In this document: positions 8,644 through 18,884 of the stretch, in pieces | Layout: the number at the start of each line of letters is the position of its first letter | How positions within the stretch are numbered: the stretch's first letter is position 1 | NCBI GenBank assembly: GCA_009788065.1 | Contig: WQSF01000002.1 | Span: 1-64,000 of the forward strand | Length of the DNA: 64,000 nucleotides | Direction of reading: 5' to 3' | Origin: Treponema sp. | Lineage (GTDB): Bacteria > Spirochaetota > Spirochaetia > Treponematales > Breznakiellaceae | Notes under the pieces: generated by a model | What the model was told of the DNA's origin: nothing | Databases searched by the model: none | What the model saw: only the letters and a program-made list of their open reading frames with translations | Made by a program: the position numbers and the translations under genes

Positions 8644-9582
8644 CTATATTTTTTTCGCTCTTACAATCATTACATCGCCGCAGTTAAAAAGTTTCGCCAA
8701 GCGGTCGGCGGCTTTTTTTAGACATTTTGAAAAACCGTTTTCGGTTAAGGCGCCTGCGGCAAGACCGCCCCATGTGCGAAAATGAATTTTTTTAAAACCT
8801 GCGTTTTTAAGCATTTTTTTAAGCGTTGATTTAGAAAACAGATATAAATGGTCGAAGATGGCTGATCGCCAGTTTGAACCAAAAAGGCGTGCTTGAAAAC
8901 CGGAAATATCAGGTGTTGTCAAAAATATTGTTCCGTCTTTTTTTAAAACTCTAAAACATTCGTCAAGAAAAGTTTTAGGATCATTTAAATGTTCGATAAG
9001 GTGAGAAGCGTGAATCACGTTAAAACTTTCGGATGGAAAATTGTTTTTTTCAAGCGGAATATTTTTAACGTCTAAAGAACGCTCTTTCTGCGCATATTCC
9101 GCTGAAGGAGAAATTTCAACGCCTGTTACGCGCCACCCGCGTTCCCGAAGGTATGACAAAAGCGCTCCTGTCGCGCAGCCTATGTCTAGAACCGAAGGTT
9201 CTTGAACCTGCGGTTCTAGAACAGAAAAGTTCCGAATTAACGAAACGTCCGCGTTTGCGCCGGTTTTATCCGCGCGCTGGAAATATTGTTTTTCCAGTTT
9301 ATAAAAACCCGCGTCTGCGAGAGCCAGCATCTGCAGTTTTAAAAAAGCCTCTTCGTTTTTCAATTCATAGGACAGGTAATCGTTTCCAAAAGAAGTTTTG
9401 TAACGGGCGATTATATCTTCTTCTTTAAATCTGGGATTTCTCTGTACAAGATTACATTTAACACAGCGGACAAATGAAAATCCGTCGCAGTCCAAAGTGG
9501 GTTTAAAATTCACTCCCGAACAGCAGGCGCAAGAAACCGTTTCGCTCTTTCCGGCGCTAACCGGCATCGACCACGTTTTCAC
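8644..9582 (-). CDS. Class I SAM-dependent methyltransferase with N-terminal Cys cluster
   Basis: SVLDIGCATGALLSYLRERGWRVTGVEISP; HASHLIEHLNDPKTFLDECFRVLKKDGTIFLTTPD; CACCSGVN and CVKC motifs. Confidence 0.88.
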   Translation of the reverse strand: MKTWSMPVSAGKSETVSCACCSGVNFKPTLDCDGFSFVRCVKCNLVQRNPRFKEEDIIARYKTSFGNDYLSYELKNEEAFLKLQMLALADAGFYKLEKQYFQRADKTGANADVSLIRNFSVLEPQVQEPSVLDIGCATGALLSYLRERGWRVTGVEISPSAEYAQKERSLDVKNIPLEKNNFPSESFNVIHASHLIEHLNDPKTFLDECFRVLKKDGTIFLTTPDISGFQARLFGSNWRSAIFDHLYLFSKSTLKKMLKNAGFKKIHFRTWGGLAAGALTENGFSKCLKKAADRLAKLFNCGDVMIVRAKKI

Positions 9583-10437
9583 TTAATTTACAATAAGCCG
9601 GTTCACAACACTGCGGCTTTCGCCGGAGATGTCCTGCACAATTATTTCAAGCGTTACCTGTCCGCGGGTAAAAAAAACTTCGGCTGCCTCAAATGAAGGA
9701 TAACCGGAATATATCTGCCTTGCGGAAACAAGTCCGTTACGTGAAACCATCAAAACGCCGTCTCTTGCGGAAACTGCTTCAAAGTTTAAGGAGCTTACCT
9801 CCGCGCCGTTTACAAGACAGATAATTTTTTGCGGCGCGTACTGCTGGCGTCCCGCCCCGGCGGCATTAACAACGACCGTATAGCGCCCCTGCGTTAAATT
9901 GCGCGACTGCATACCCGTTCCCTGCGCGTTGCGCAAATCCACGGAAATAATCTGCGGAGGACGCGTTTCCTGCAAAGGGGTGATAATCATCGCGGGATTA
10001 ATCCACCGGCGCTCCCTTCTGTCGAAAAGCATAAAATAAAAGCCGTTTTGCAACGACCAGCCGGATATTCCACTTGAAGCAATCGCTGTCTGTCTTTCGA
10101 CATATGTTTGCGTAAACGGAATCTCATGTTCGGCATAACGGCTGTAAATACTGATCAATCCGTCTCCGTGATCAAGAGCAGTCCACGAACCAAGCGGAGA
10201 CGGAAGACGCGAAGCAGGATCATTTTTATTACGCGAAAAAATCACCTCTCCGCTTTCAGCCGCAAGTACGTCTGTTCCGCCGCTGAAAATCATCCCAAGA
10301 ACGGGCATTCCCCTATCGTTTGAACCGAAGTTACGCGCAAGAACGGCGTTTAACGAAGGCCAGCTCATGGAGCCGAGAGAAAATACGGCAAACATAAAAA
10401 TTAACGCTAATGTTATGCGTAATATATATTTTTTCAT
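9583..10437 (-). CDS. Secreted protein with LytM/M23-like fold segment (possibly degenerate)
   Basis: Signal peptide; MIFSGGTDVLAAESGEVIFSRN...SWTALDHGDGLISIYSRY resembles the M23 core. Confidence 0.55.
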   Translation of the reverse strand: MKKYILRITLALIFMFAVFSLGSMSWPSLNAVLARNFGSNDRGMPVLGMIFSGGTDVLAAESGEVIFSRNKNDPASRLPSPLGSWTALDHGDGLISIYSRYAEHEIPFTQTYVERQTAIASSGISGWSLQNGFYFMLFDRRERRWINPAMIITPLQETRPPQIISVDLRNAQGTGMQSRNLTQGRYTVVVNAAGAGRQQYAPQKIICLVNGAEVSSLNFEAVSARDGVLMVSRNGLVSARQIYSGYPSFEAAEVFFTRGQVTLEIIVQDISGESRSVVNRLIVN

Positions 10438-10439
10438 TT

Positions 10440-11603
10440 TTATTTTTCCTCCAGATTAAAGGAAATTAAGGAAGTGCCGCCTCCGGCGACAAGCGCGGAG
10501 CCGTCCGATGTCCTGCCAAGAAAAACATTTTCGCTTTTAAACGGCGCTTTTAAGAATATTGAATCTTCGGGAGCAAACCCTGAAAGCCCGAACCACTTTT
10601 CCTGCGGAAATTTTATCCCTATCAGTTTGTTGTTCTGATACAGATGCGATGTTACAAGGAAAAATAATCCTCTGTCGCCGGATTCGTCAAAGGCGGCAAT
10701 ATCGCCGTCAAGCGGGATGGTTATTCCGCGTCTTGTTTTTATCGTATAACAGCCGATTCCGCCCGAGCGTTCAAAAACAACTCTCGCGTCATTATCAATA
10801 AATTGAATACGAACCGGCCGCCTAAATCCGCTTCCTAAAAATTCATGATAAACTATTTTATATTCACCGCTCGCACTGCCGAAACGTTCAAATAATAAAA
10901 AGCGCTGTTCGTTAATACCGCAGATAATTCCAATATAAGAGCCGTTTTCGGAAAGAGCGCAGCCAAGAATTACTGAATAGCGCGAACCTCCCGGTTCAAA
11001 ATAAAAAATACGCTCCCCGTCTGAATTAAAAACTTCGACAACACCGTCGAGAGAACCTGTCAGAACAAGATCGGAAGCGGCATCCATACAGGTAAGCGGA
11101 GCGCCGAATTCGTATATCCATTTTGTTCTTCCGTACTCGTTAATTTCAGACAGCGAATTCTGTTCGCTTCCAAAAATAAAAATCCTGTCGTCCAGCAATA
11201 CAGGATACCCTCTTGCGTTTTCAATATTTATCTCCGTATTTAAACGGATGTTATTAATTAAAATATTTACAGGTTCCGCCCCGTACTCAGACCACATATC
11301 GGAACTCAGGTAAATATCATTTGTTTTAACTTTGTTTAAAGCAAACTGCCCCGATTCATCGACGTAACCAAAACGCGCGCCCAAAGTAAAAGGAAGAATA
11401 TCACCTTTAAAAACAACGGGAGCGGCATCGGGCTTTTCTTCGGTATCGCCGTAATAATCGCCTAACGCGGTCTGCGTAAGAGAACTAATCCATTTGCAGG
11501 AAAGCGCCGTTTCGCGGGGAACAGGTCTTGCCGCGATAAAAAAATATAGTATAAAAATCACTAAAATTATGACTATCTTTACTTTTCGTTTTTTTTGAGC
11601 CAC
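10440..11603 (-). CDS. Membrane-anchored beta-propeller/PQQ-like repeat protein
   Basis: N-terminal TM; repeated blades (RTKWIYEFGAPLTCMDAASDLVLTGSLDGVVEVFNSDGERIFYFEPGG). Confidence 0.55.
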   Translation of the reverse strand: MAQKKRKVKIVIILVIFILYFFIAARPVPRETALSCKWISSLTQTALGDYYGDTEEKPDAAPVVFKGDILPFTLGARFGYVDESGQFALNKVKTNDIYLSSDMWSEYGAEPVNILINNIRLNTEINIENARGYPVLLDDRIFIFGSEQNSLSEINEYGRTKWIYEFGAPLTCMDAASDLVLTGSLDGVVEVFNSDGERIFYFEPGGSRYSVILGCALSENGSYIGIICGINEQRFLLFERFGSASGEYKIVYHEFLGSGFRRPVRIQFIDNDARVVFERSGGIGCYTIKTRRGITIPLDGDIAAFDESGDRGLFFLVTSHLYQNNKLIGIKFPQEKWFGLSGFAPEDSIFLKAPFKSENVFLGRTSDGSALVAGGGTSLISFNLEEK

Positions 11604-11663
11604 AACCCCTCCCCGGAAGAATTCTCACCGTCATTATATGATATAATAAAACCGGAGGCAAGC

Positions 11664-12074
11664 ATGATTGATAATGAACAGATGAATTTATTATTTAAAG
11701 AGGCGCAAAAAATCGCTTTAAAAGCCTACGCGCCATATTCAAAATTCCGCGTGGGAGCCGCGCTGCTTTGCGAAGACGGAACTGTGATAACCGGCGTAAA
11801 TGTCGAAAACCGCTCCTTCGGCTTAACCACCTGCGCTGAAAGAAACTCGATTTGTACTGCGGTCGCTCAGGGTCATCTCCGTTTTAAAGCGCTCGCGGTC
11901 TCTACGCCGGATTCCGTTGACCCGACCGGCCCATGCGGCGCTTGCAGGCAGGTCATAAGCGAGTTTATGCCTCCGGACGCGCCAGTCCGCTTTGCCGGCA
12001 GCGGAGAAAAGCAGGTTAACTCCACCGTCGGAGAATTATATCCGCTTGATTCATTGCACCAGCTAAGAAATTAG
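11664..12074 (+). CDS. cdd: Cytidine deaminase
   Basis: YSKFRVGAALL, TCAERNSI, GPCGACRQVISEF; SD GGAGG before ATG 11664. Confidence 0.93.
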   Translation: MIDNEQMNLLFKEAQKIALKAYAPYSKFRVGAALLCEDGTVITGVNVENRSFGLTTCAERNSICTAVAQGHLRFKALAVSTPDSVDPTGPCGACRQVISEFMPPDAPVRFAGSGEKQVNSTVGELYPLDSLHQLRN

Positions 12075-12178
12075 AAAAAAGCGCTTCCCAAAATACCGGA
12101 GCGGGAAACCATCTAACTTATTGATTTTATTATTTGATTTTAGTAACATGGGCGTAACTTTATTTTAAGGAGCATTCT

Positions 12179-12604
12179 ATGAAGAAAATTCTATTTCTAC
12201 TGTTATTCGTTTCTTTCGCGTTTTGTTTGAACGCGCAGTCCTCAGGTAAAAAAATACCGAAAAATTTAGACTATCCCCAGCCGGATTTCGATAAGCCTCT
12301 TGTTTCGGTAATTGACTCTATGGAGATAGAAGGGTTTTTTAGGGATTATATAAAAATGCACAACCTTTCTTCCGATTCGGGGATAGTTTTTATCGTCCAT
12401 TTACACCAGCCCGGAAGCAAGGAGTGGATCGTCTACGGCGCCGGTATGCTTAAAGGCAAAGGCGACAGTGATACTATTAGCACCAATATAAAAGGCTTAG
12501 ATAAATACCGTTATCTTGCTATTGAATCTAATAACGGGAAAAATTATAAATACCTGTTCTACACCAGCAGAAATGATTTGCATATTAATATTCTAGACGA
12601 ATAG
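12179..12604 (+). CDS. Secreted hypothetical protein
   Basis: SD AAGGAG; signal peptide MKKILFLLLFVSFAFCLNAQS. Confidence 0.55.
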   Translation: MKKILFLLLFVSFAFCLNAQSSGKKIPKNLDYPQPDFDKPLVSVIDSMEIEGFFRDYIKMHNLSSDSGIVFIVHLHQPGSKEWIVYGAGMLKGKGDSDTISTNIKGLDKYRYLAIESNNGKNYKYLFYTSRNDLHINILDE

Positions 12605-12614
12605 ATATATTGGC

Positions 12615-12640
12615 GCCGCCCTCAGGGCGGCTTTTTTTTT
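12615..12640 (+). terminator. Rho-independent terminator
   Basis: GCCGCCC-TCA-GGGCGGC followed by 9 T. Confidence 0.92.
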
Positions 12641-12679
12641 AAGCCTTGGAAGCGGTATTGGAAGCGATATAAGAAAACA

Positions 12680-12709
12680 TTGACGGATTTTAAAATATCA
12701 TGCGATAAT
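12680..12709 (+). promoter_or_regulatory. Promoter TTGACG-18-GATAAT ending 6 nt before the ATG
   Basis: Direct read; no SD before ATG 12716. Confidence 0.6.
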
Positions 12710-12715
12710 TAATCC

Positions 12716-13216
12716 ATGTCAGGCGATGATATGCTTACCGGTACCTTGGACCCGCGGATTGTCCAGATAAATACTGAATCAATTTTATCGCTCAACCGCA
12801 TAATTTTTTTAAACCACTCAAATAAGAAGGACGCGCTTTTGGCGCTTGCCAAAAATTTGGCAGCCGCTCCGCAGATCAAAAACAGACAGGAACTTTCCTC
12901 GGAAATTCTTAAACGCGACGAACTGATGAGCACCGCGATCGGCTGCGGAATTGCGATTCCCCATGTGCGGCTGTCCTCGGTCACAGACCTTGTTGTTTCG
13001 GTCGGCGTCAGCCGCGTGGATATAACTGATTTTCACGCTATGGACGACGCACCGGTTCGGCTTCTTTTTATGATTGCCGCGGCTGCAAACCAACATTCAT
13101 ATTATTTACAAACGCTTTCATGGTTCAGCGCGAAGTTAAAAAACCGCGATTTACGCGAATCCCTCCTAAAAGCCGAAACTGAACAACAAGTCTACACCCT
13201 CTTAACAAACACCTAA
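12716..13216 (+). CDS. PTS EIIA (Ntr/fructose-type) domain protein
   Basis: LSSEILKRDELMSTAIGCGIAIPHVRLSSVTDLVVSVGVSR with phosphorylatable IPH histidine. Confidence 0.88.
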   Translation: MSGDDMLTGTLDPRIVQINTESILSLNRIIFLNHSNKKDALLALAKNLAAAPQIKNRQELSSEILKRDELMSTAIGCGIAIPHVRLSSVTDLVVSVGVSRVDITDFHAMDDAPVRLLFMIAAAANQHSYYLQTLSWFSAKLKNRDLRESLLKAETEQQVYTLLTNT

Positions 13217-13228
13217 GGCGCCACCTGT

Positions 13229-13254
13229 GGTGTCACCGAGGGTGTCAGTCACCC
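13229..13254. repeat. GGTGTCACC and GGGTGTCAGTCACCC motif pair
   Basis: Same core as 4831/4881; the left copy lacks AGTC. Confidence 0.65.
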
Positions 13255-13380
13255 GCCCAAATGTGCGCGCGCAAGCGCGTTGTTGCTGCCAATTAGCGAG
13301 GCGTGGCGCATGAAAAAAGTCAATGTGACGAATAATGCGCGAACGCTTCAACGTGAGCGGCGCGCCTTAAATTATTACAA

Positions 13381-14499
13381 TTACTCAAAAATGACGCCGA
13401 GCCAGTTGCTCGGATCGGAAAAATCCTGCGCAATCATGCCGATGCCCACCTTAGCGGTGGTTTCAGCCACGAGCCATTGTATTCCAAACGATTCAAAACG
13501 CGCACCGCTTCCCGGAAGGTCTGCAAGACCCATCGCGTGGCTGTGCTGGCGCGAAATCATCATGGAAGCCGGAATCTGCGACTTATCAAGAATAATCGCC
13601 CAAAGCATGGCGCGGCTGTCGCAGTCGCCCCTGCCATCCGCAATCGCGCTTACGAGATTTAAAAAATCGCTTCCGGTTAAATCCCTTTCATAATTAAATT
13701 CCTGAACAAAATCCAGCGCTCTTTGCGCAAACGCTCTTTTTTCCTGTTCGCCGCCGGAAGGGGGACCGCCCCAGTTGCGTACAATCATAGAAGCCGCGTC
13801 AGAAATTCTGTCGTATGAATCGCGAAAAATTGCTCTGTAGTAGCGCGTCCACGCTTCTTTCCAGTTCGGCGAATTCGCGAAATGCTGAAGGATAATAAAT
13901 TCGCGTTCTATCAAAACCTGAGCGGCTTCAGCGTCATTTTCATATATCGTTCCGCTGACTCCTTTCAAAGCCAGAGAAACGCGTTTTTTCTCGCCTCTTG
14001 GAAAACTGTACTCCATTATGGGACCGGGATAACGCCGTTCCGCCTGAGTCGGACACAGCGAATCCAGAGCGGACATATGGAAAAGTTCCAGCTCCTTGTT
14101 GGCTGAAGGACCGTAAGCGAGAGCCAGAAGCCACAGCGGCTGATTCGAAAGGCTTTCCAGCGCGAGAGAGACAGCCCAGCCATTCAACTCGTTAAAATTC
14201 AACGAAAAAATAGCGGCTTGTTTTCCATGATATTGAAAATAATCAACCTCGCCCTTGTTTGAAAGCCGTCTGCTGACATCGTTGACCAATTCCTCCACAG
14301 TGTTGTATCTGCCGTTGTAAACGGCAATATCAAACATCGCGTCGCCGGGACCGGCGAAAGAAAAACGGTCTCTCGCGTCGCCGCCAATATATTCATACCC
14401 TTCGGGAAGATCAAGGAAAAAACCCCACGTAGGCGAATACATCGATTCGGCGAAAGCCAGAACAGGAAAAAAAATCAGTAATATAAAAAATCGTTTCAT
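13381..14499 (-). CDS. Secreted transglutaminase-like domain protein
   Basis: Signal peptide MKRFFILLIFFPVLAFAE; SAIADGRGDCDSRAMLWAIIL, SHAMGLADLPGSG. Confidence 0.6.
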   Translation of the reverse strand: MKRFFILLIFFPVLAFAESMYSPTWGFFLDLPEGYEYIGGDARDRFSFAGPGDAMFDIAVYNGRYNTVEELVNDVSRRLSNKGEVDYFQYHGKQAAIFSLNFNELNGWAVSLALESLSNQPLWLLALAYGPSANKELELFHMSALDSLCPTQAERRYPGPIMEYSFPRGEKKRVSLALKGVSGTIYENDAEAAQVLIEREFIILQHFANSPNWKEAWTRYYRAIFRDSYDRISDAASMIVRNWGGPPSGGEQEKRAFAQRALDFVQEFNYERDLTGSDFLNLVSAIADGRGDCDSRAMLWAIILDKSQIPASMMISRQHSHAMGLADLPGSGARFESFGIQWLVAETTAKVGIGMIAQDFSDPSNWLGVIFE

Positions 14500-14513
14500 G
14501 TTATATTATCGGA

Positions 14514-15185
14514 GTGAAAAACGTAGAAATTTTGTATGAAGATGATAAAATTATAGCGGTAAATAAGCCGGCGGGGCTTGCCGTCCAGGGAGGAAAAGGA
14601 GTAAAAACTTCGCTGGACGCACTGCTGTCGCAATGGTTCCGCGAGGAAGGAAAGACCGGGGAGCCGCATTTGGTTCACAGACTGGACAAGGATACTTCGG
14701 GGGTTCTGCTGGTCGCCAAAGGGCGCAAAGAAGCGGCGCGTTTTTCACAACTGATAAATGACAGAAAAGCAGTTAAACAATATGTCGCGGTCTGCGCCGG
14801 CCGCCCTCCTAAAAACGAAGGCGTAATCGCTGACGAACTTGTAATTCACGGAGTATCCAAGAAATCCGAGACAATGTATAAATTGACGGCAGGCGGAATA
14901 TTGACAGCCTGCGGTCTTGAATATTCCATTTTGGAACTGGAACTCGGTACCGGAAGAATGCACCAGATCCGCCGCCATCTTGCGGCAAACGGCAGCCCAA
15001 TTTTAGGCGATGATAAATACGGAGATTTTTCCCTTAATAAAAAATTAAAAAAAGAAGCAGGGCTTAAACGTCTGCTTCTTCACGCTTCGCGGCTCGTGAT
15101 AAAAGACGGGTATAATCTGGAAATAACGGCAAAGTTACCTGAATATTATGAAGCATATACAAATATAATAAAAAAAGATATATAA
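14514..15185 (+). CDS. RluA-family pseudouridine synthase
   Basis: [67 protein letters not shown] start. Confidence 0.92.
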   Translation: MKNVEILYEDDKIIAVNKPAGLAVQGGKGVKTSLDALLSQWFREEGKTGEPHLVHRLDKDTSGVLLVAKGRKEAARFSQLINDRKAVKQYVAVCAGRPPKNEGVIADELVIHGVSKKSETMYKLTAGGILTACGLEYSILELELGTGRMHQIRRHLAANGSPILGDDKYGDFSLNKKLKKEAGLKRLLLHASRLVIKDGYNLEITAKLPEYYEAYTNIIKKDI

Positions 15186-15189
15186 TTAT

Positions 15190-18153
15190 ATGATGAGGCA
15201 TATAAAATGGATAATTTTTACGGTTATAGTGATTTTTCTTGTATTGATTACAAGCTGTCATAAATTATCCAAAACTGACGCAATCACATTTCCTTCGCCT
15301 AAAAATGAAAATATCCCCTCTTTTAGCTACGTTTCATTTAAAGACATTCCCGGTGTAACAGACGAAGAAATTACCGCCGTCGAAAACCTTAAAAAACGGC
15401 AAAAACCATTTACTTACGGCGCGATTGTAACTCCCGAAGCCTTTTACAATGAAAACGGCGAAGTAGGAGGATTTACAAAATATGTCTGCGAATGGCTGAC
15501 GGCGTTATTTGACATTCAATTCGTACCGCAAATTCTTGAATGGGACTACCTTTACAACGGACTTGGATCGGGAGATGTTGATTTTACTGGAGAGCTTACC
15601 CCCACAGAAGCCAGAAAAAAAATATTTTTAATGACCGACCCTATCGCCGAACGCTCGGTAGTCTACTCGTATATAATCAACAGTCTGCCCTTACAGGAAA
15701 TCATAAAATACCGCATTCCGAAATATGCGTTTTTAAAAAACACATCCACTATTGCCGATGTCGCAGGACAAACAGAATACGATTTTATTACAATTCTTGT
15801 TGACAGTTACGAAGACGCTTACAAGTCTTTAAAAAGCGGAGAAGCCGACGCGTTTTTCAGCGAAGGGTTCCATGCGTATTTTAACGATTATATCGATGTA
15901 GCGACACGCGAAATTTTTCCGATAATATACAGCCCTGTTTCGCTTTCTACAAGAAATAATGATTTTTCCGCGATCATCTCTGTTGTGCAAAAAGCGCTGA
16001 ATAACGGAGGCGTTCCGTTTCTGACAAAACTGTACAATACCGGATACCATGATTACCTTATGCACATACTTTATACGCGGCTGACGGAAGAAGAAAAAGC
16101 ATATATTAAAAGCAGCCCCGTTGTCCGGCTTGCCGCGGAATACGATAATTATCCGATCAGTTTTTTTGACAAACATAAAAAAGAATGGTATGGAATCGCT
16201 TTTGACGTGCTTTATCATGTTGAAGCTCTTTCCAATATTAGATTCGAAGTTATAAATGACGAACAAACAGAATGGCCTACGCTGCTAAGGATGCTGGAGA
16301 ACGGCGAAGCGGATATTATAACAGAACTTCAATATTCCGAAGAGAGAATTGGTGAATATTTATGGCCGAAAACTTCTTACATGACAGACTATTACGCGCT
16401 GCTGTCAAAAGAAAGTATCCCAAATGCAAAGATAAATGAAATCCAGCACATGAAAGTCGGACTGACAATAGATACGGGGCAGGCTTATTTATTTAATAAA
16501 TGGTTTCCGAATCATAAACACATCGTAGAATACGAAGGAACAAACGAAGCGTTTGACGCGCTTCAAAATGACGAAATAGAGCTTTTAATGTCCAATTTAA
16601 GCCGGCTTCTCATGCATACCAATTTTTATGAACATGCGGGTTATAAAGCAAATGTAATTTTTAATTATCCTGTCGGCTCTACCTTCGGTTTTAACAAAGA
16701 CAGAGAACTTATATGTTCGATAGTAGACAAAGCCCTTTCATTGATTGAGTTTGAAGAAATATCGGGACACTGGATGAGAAAAACTTATGATTACAGGGTT
16801 AAAGTAGCGCAGGCGCAGATTCCGTGGTTCATAAGCGTATCCGTTCTGATTTTATTTATACTAATTCTTATTCTGATAACAGCGGAAAAATACAAGAATC
16901 AGGGAAAACAACTGGAAATACTTGTTCAGAAACGCACGCGCGAACTTAACGATTCGCAGATTGAACTTGAATCCGCGCTGGACGGAGCGCAGACAGCCAA
17001 CCGCGCCAAATCGGTATTTCTTGCCAACATGAGCCACGAAATCCGCACGCCGATTAACGCGATTGTAGGTATGACCGCAATCGGAAAAAGCGCGGAAGAC
17101 ATCGAGAAAAAAGATTATTGTTTTACAAAGATAGAAGGCGCGTCACATCACCTGCTCGGCGTTATAAACGATGTTCTTGATATGTCAAAAATCGAAGCCA
17201 ACAAATTTGAATTGTCTCCCATTGAATTCAATTTTGAAACCATGATCCAGCAAGTAATTACCGTCACCAATTTCAAGGTCGAAGAAAAAAAACAGCAGTT
17301 TACAATTCAAATTGATCCAAAAATCCCCCGGGCGCTGATCGGGGACGATCAGAGACTCGCGCAGGTGATAACAAACATTTTGGGTAACGCGATAAAATTT
17401 ACTCCCGAATGCGGATTAATTTCTCTTAGCGCGTATGAAATGGGAGAAAAAGACGGTATCTGCACAATCCAGATAATGATCAGCGACAACGGAATCGGCA
17501 TCAGCCACGAACAACAGGCGCGCCTGTTTCAGTCATTCAATCAGGCGGAAACAAGCACTGTAAGAAAATTCGGCGGTACGGGGCTCGGATTGACCATTTC
17601 CAAAACAATCGTGGAAATGATGGGCGGAAAGATTTGGATTAATTCTGAGCTGGGAAAAGGCGCGACATTCTTTATGACAGTTAAAATGAAACGCGGCGAA
17701 GAGAACAAGAATGAGAATGAAGAAAACGCGAAAGAAAAACCGAAAATCAACATGGACGAGATACACGCGTTTTTAAAAAATAAATGCGTTCTGTTGGTAG
17801 AAGATGTGGAAATAAACCGCGAGATAGTAGCGGCGTTATTCGAACCCATCGGGCTTACCCTTGTTCAGGCTTTCAACGGAGTGGAGGCGCTTAAAAAATT
17901 TAAGGAAACGCCCGAGAAATTCGACGCTATATTGATGGACGTTCAAATGCCCGAAATGGACGGATATGAAGCGACCAGCCGCCTTAGAACGTTGAATATT
18001 CCAAGAGCTAAAAAAATACCTATTATCGCGATGACGGCGAATGTATTTCAGGAAGATGTCGAAAAATGCCTGACGGCAGGTATGAACGATCATGTCGGCA
18101 AACCTTTGAACATCAACGAAGTATTATTGAAACTATACTCGCACTGCAGTTGA
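15190..18153 (+). CDS. Hybrid sensor histidine kinase with tandem periplasmic SBP_bac_3-type domains, HisKA/HATPase and receiver
   Basis: Two SBP-like modules, TM at [49 protein letters not shown]-terminal [13 protein letters not shown]...[16 protein letters not shown]. Confidence 0.9.
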   Translation: MMRHIKWIIFTVIVIFLVLITSCHKLSKTDAITFPSPKNENIPSFSYVSFKDIPGVTDEEITAVENLKKRQKPFTYGAIVTPEAFYNENGEVGGFTKYVCEWLTALFDIQFVPQILEWDYLYNGLGSGDVDFTGELTPTEARKKIFLMTDPIAERSVVYSYIINSLPLQEIIKYRIPKYAFLKNTSTIADVAGQTEYDFITILVDSYEDAYKSLKSGEADAFFSEGFHAYFNDYIDVATREIFPIIYSPVSLSTRNNDFSAIISVVQKALNNGGVPFLTKLYNTGYHDYLMHILYTRLTEEEKAYIKSSPVVRLAAEYDNYPISFFDKHKKEWYGIAFDVLYHVEALSNIRFEVINDEQTEWPTLLRMLENGEADIITELQYSEERIGEYLWPKTSYMTDYYALLSKESIPNAKINEIQHMKVGLTIDTGQAYLFNKWFPNHKHIVEYEGTNEAFDALQNDEIELLMSNLSRLLMHTNFYEHAGYKANVIFNYPVGSTFGFNKDRELICSIVDKALSLIEFEEISGHWMRKTYDYRVKVAQAQIPWFISVSVLILFILILILITAEKYKNQGKQLEILVQKRTRELNDSQIELESALDGAQTANRAKSVFLANMSHEIRTPINAIVGMTAIGKSAEDIEKKDYCFTKIEGASHHLLGVINDVLDMSKIEANKFELSPIEFNFETMIQQVITVTNFKVEEKKQQFTIQIDPKIPRALIGDDQRLAQVITNILGNAIKFTPECGLISLSAYEMGEKDGICTIQIMISDNGIGISHEQQARLFQSFNQAETSTVRKFGGTGLGLTISKTIVEMMGGKIWINSELGKGATFFMTVKMKRGEENKNENEENAKEKPKINMDEIHAFLKNKCVLLVEDVEINREIVAALFEPIGLTLVQAFNGVEALKKFKETPEKFDAILMDVQMPEMDGYEATSRLRTLNIPRAKKIPIIAMTANVFQEDVEKCLTAGMNDHVGKPLNINEVLLKLYSHCS

Positions 18154-18186
18154 CTTAAATTAGTATTTTTTCCACAATTAGATAAC

Positions 18187-18882
18187 ATGGCAGTCAGCAA
18201 GCAGCGCCTTCCTGTATCACGGCAGAAACTTGAGAGCCTAAGTACAGACGAATTGATCAAACTCGCCGACGACAACGGCATTGACATCCCTTTCGCTCTT
18301 GAAAGGATTTTCATTATCGAAGAACTTCTTGAACTGTCTAATACGGAAAAGAAAGCGGAATCCGAAGATCTTGAACCGAGCCAGGCATACCCTGAAACAG
18401 CCGCATTACCCAAACAATACAATATCTCTTTTATCGATGTAATAATCAGAGACCCGCTTTGGGTGTTCGCGTTCTGGGAAGTAAAAAGCCACGACAGGGA
18501 GGTACATGAAAACGCCGCCGGTTTTATCGGCTACTGCCTGCGGGTAATTCCGCTGAACGAAGAAGGAAAGGAATCGCCGGATGACAATTCTTTTACTGTG
18601 CCGGTAGAAATCGAAGACTGCGCAAGGTACCTCGGGCTTGCGGAACATTCGTCGCTCGACTGGAAATCTCCGGCTGCCGGCTGTTACATCGTAAAACTTG
18701 AAGCGATGCGCGGAAAATCATTAATGCCGATCGCTTCGTCAAAACCTTTTTACCTTCCTAAACTAAACGAAAATACAACCTTTACCAGCCTTAACAAGAA
18801 TCCTTTAATACACCTTTCCGGCGTGCAGGATTTAACGATAATAAAAAACACGGATCGCCAATCCCGTGTAAAGAGGCAGTAG
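18187..18882 (+). CDS. DUF4912 domain protein
   Basis: YNISFIDVIIRDPLWVFAFWEVKSHD...YCLRVIPL; directly upstream of the GH57 gene. Confidence 0.75.
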   Translation: MAVSKQRLPVSRQKLESLSTDELIKLADDNGIDIPFALERIFIIEELLELSNTEKKAESEDLEPSQAYPETAALPKQYNISFIDVIIRDPLWVFAFWEVKSHDREVHENAAGFIGYCLRVIPLNEEGKESPDDNSFTVPVEIEDCARYLGLAEHSSLDWKSPAAGCYIVKLEAMRGKSLMPIASSKPFYLPKLNENTTFTSLNKNPLIHLSGVQDLTIIKNTDRQSRVKRQ

Positions 18883-18884
18883 TT

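Noticed and set aside
13280-13693. 137-aa plus ORF
   Set aside because: Mostly antisense to the transglutaminase-like gene and starts in repeat debris.
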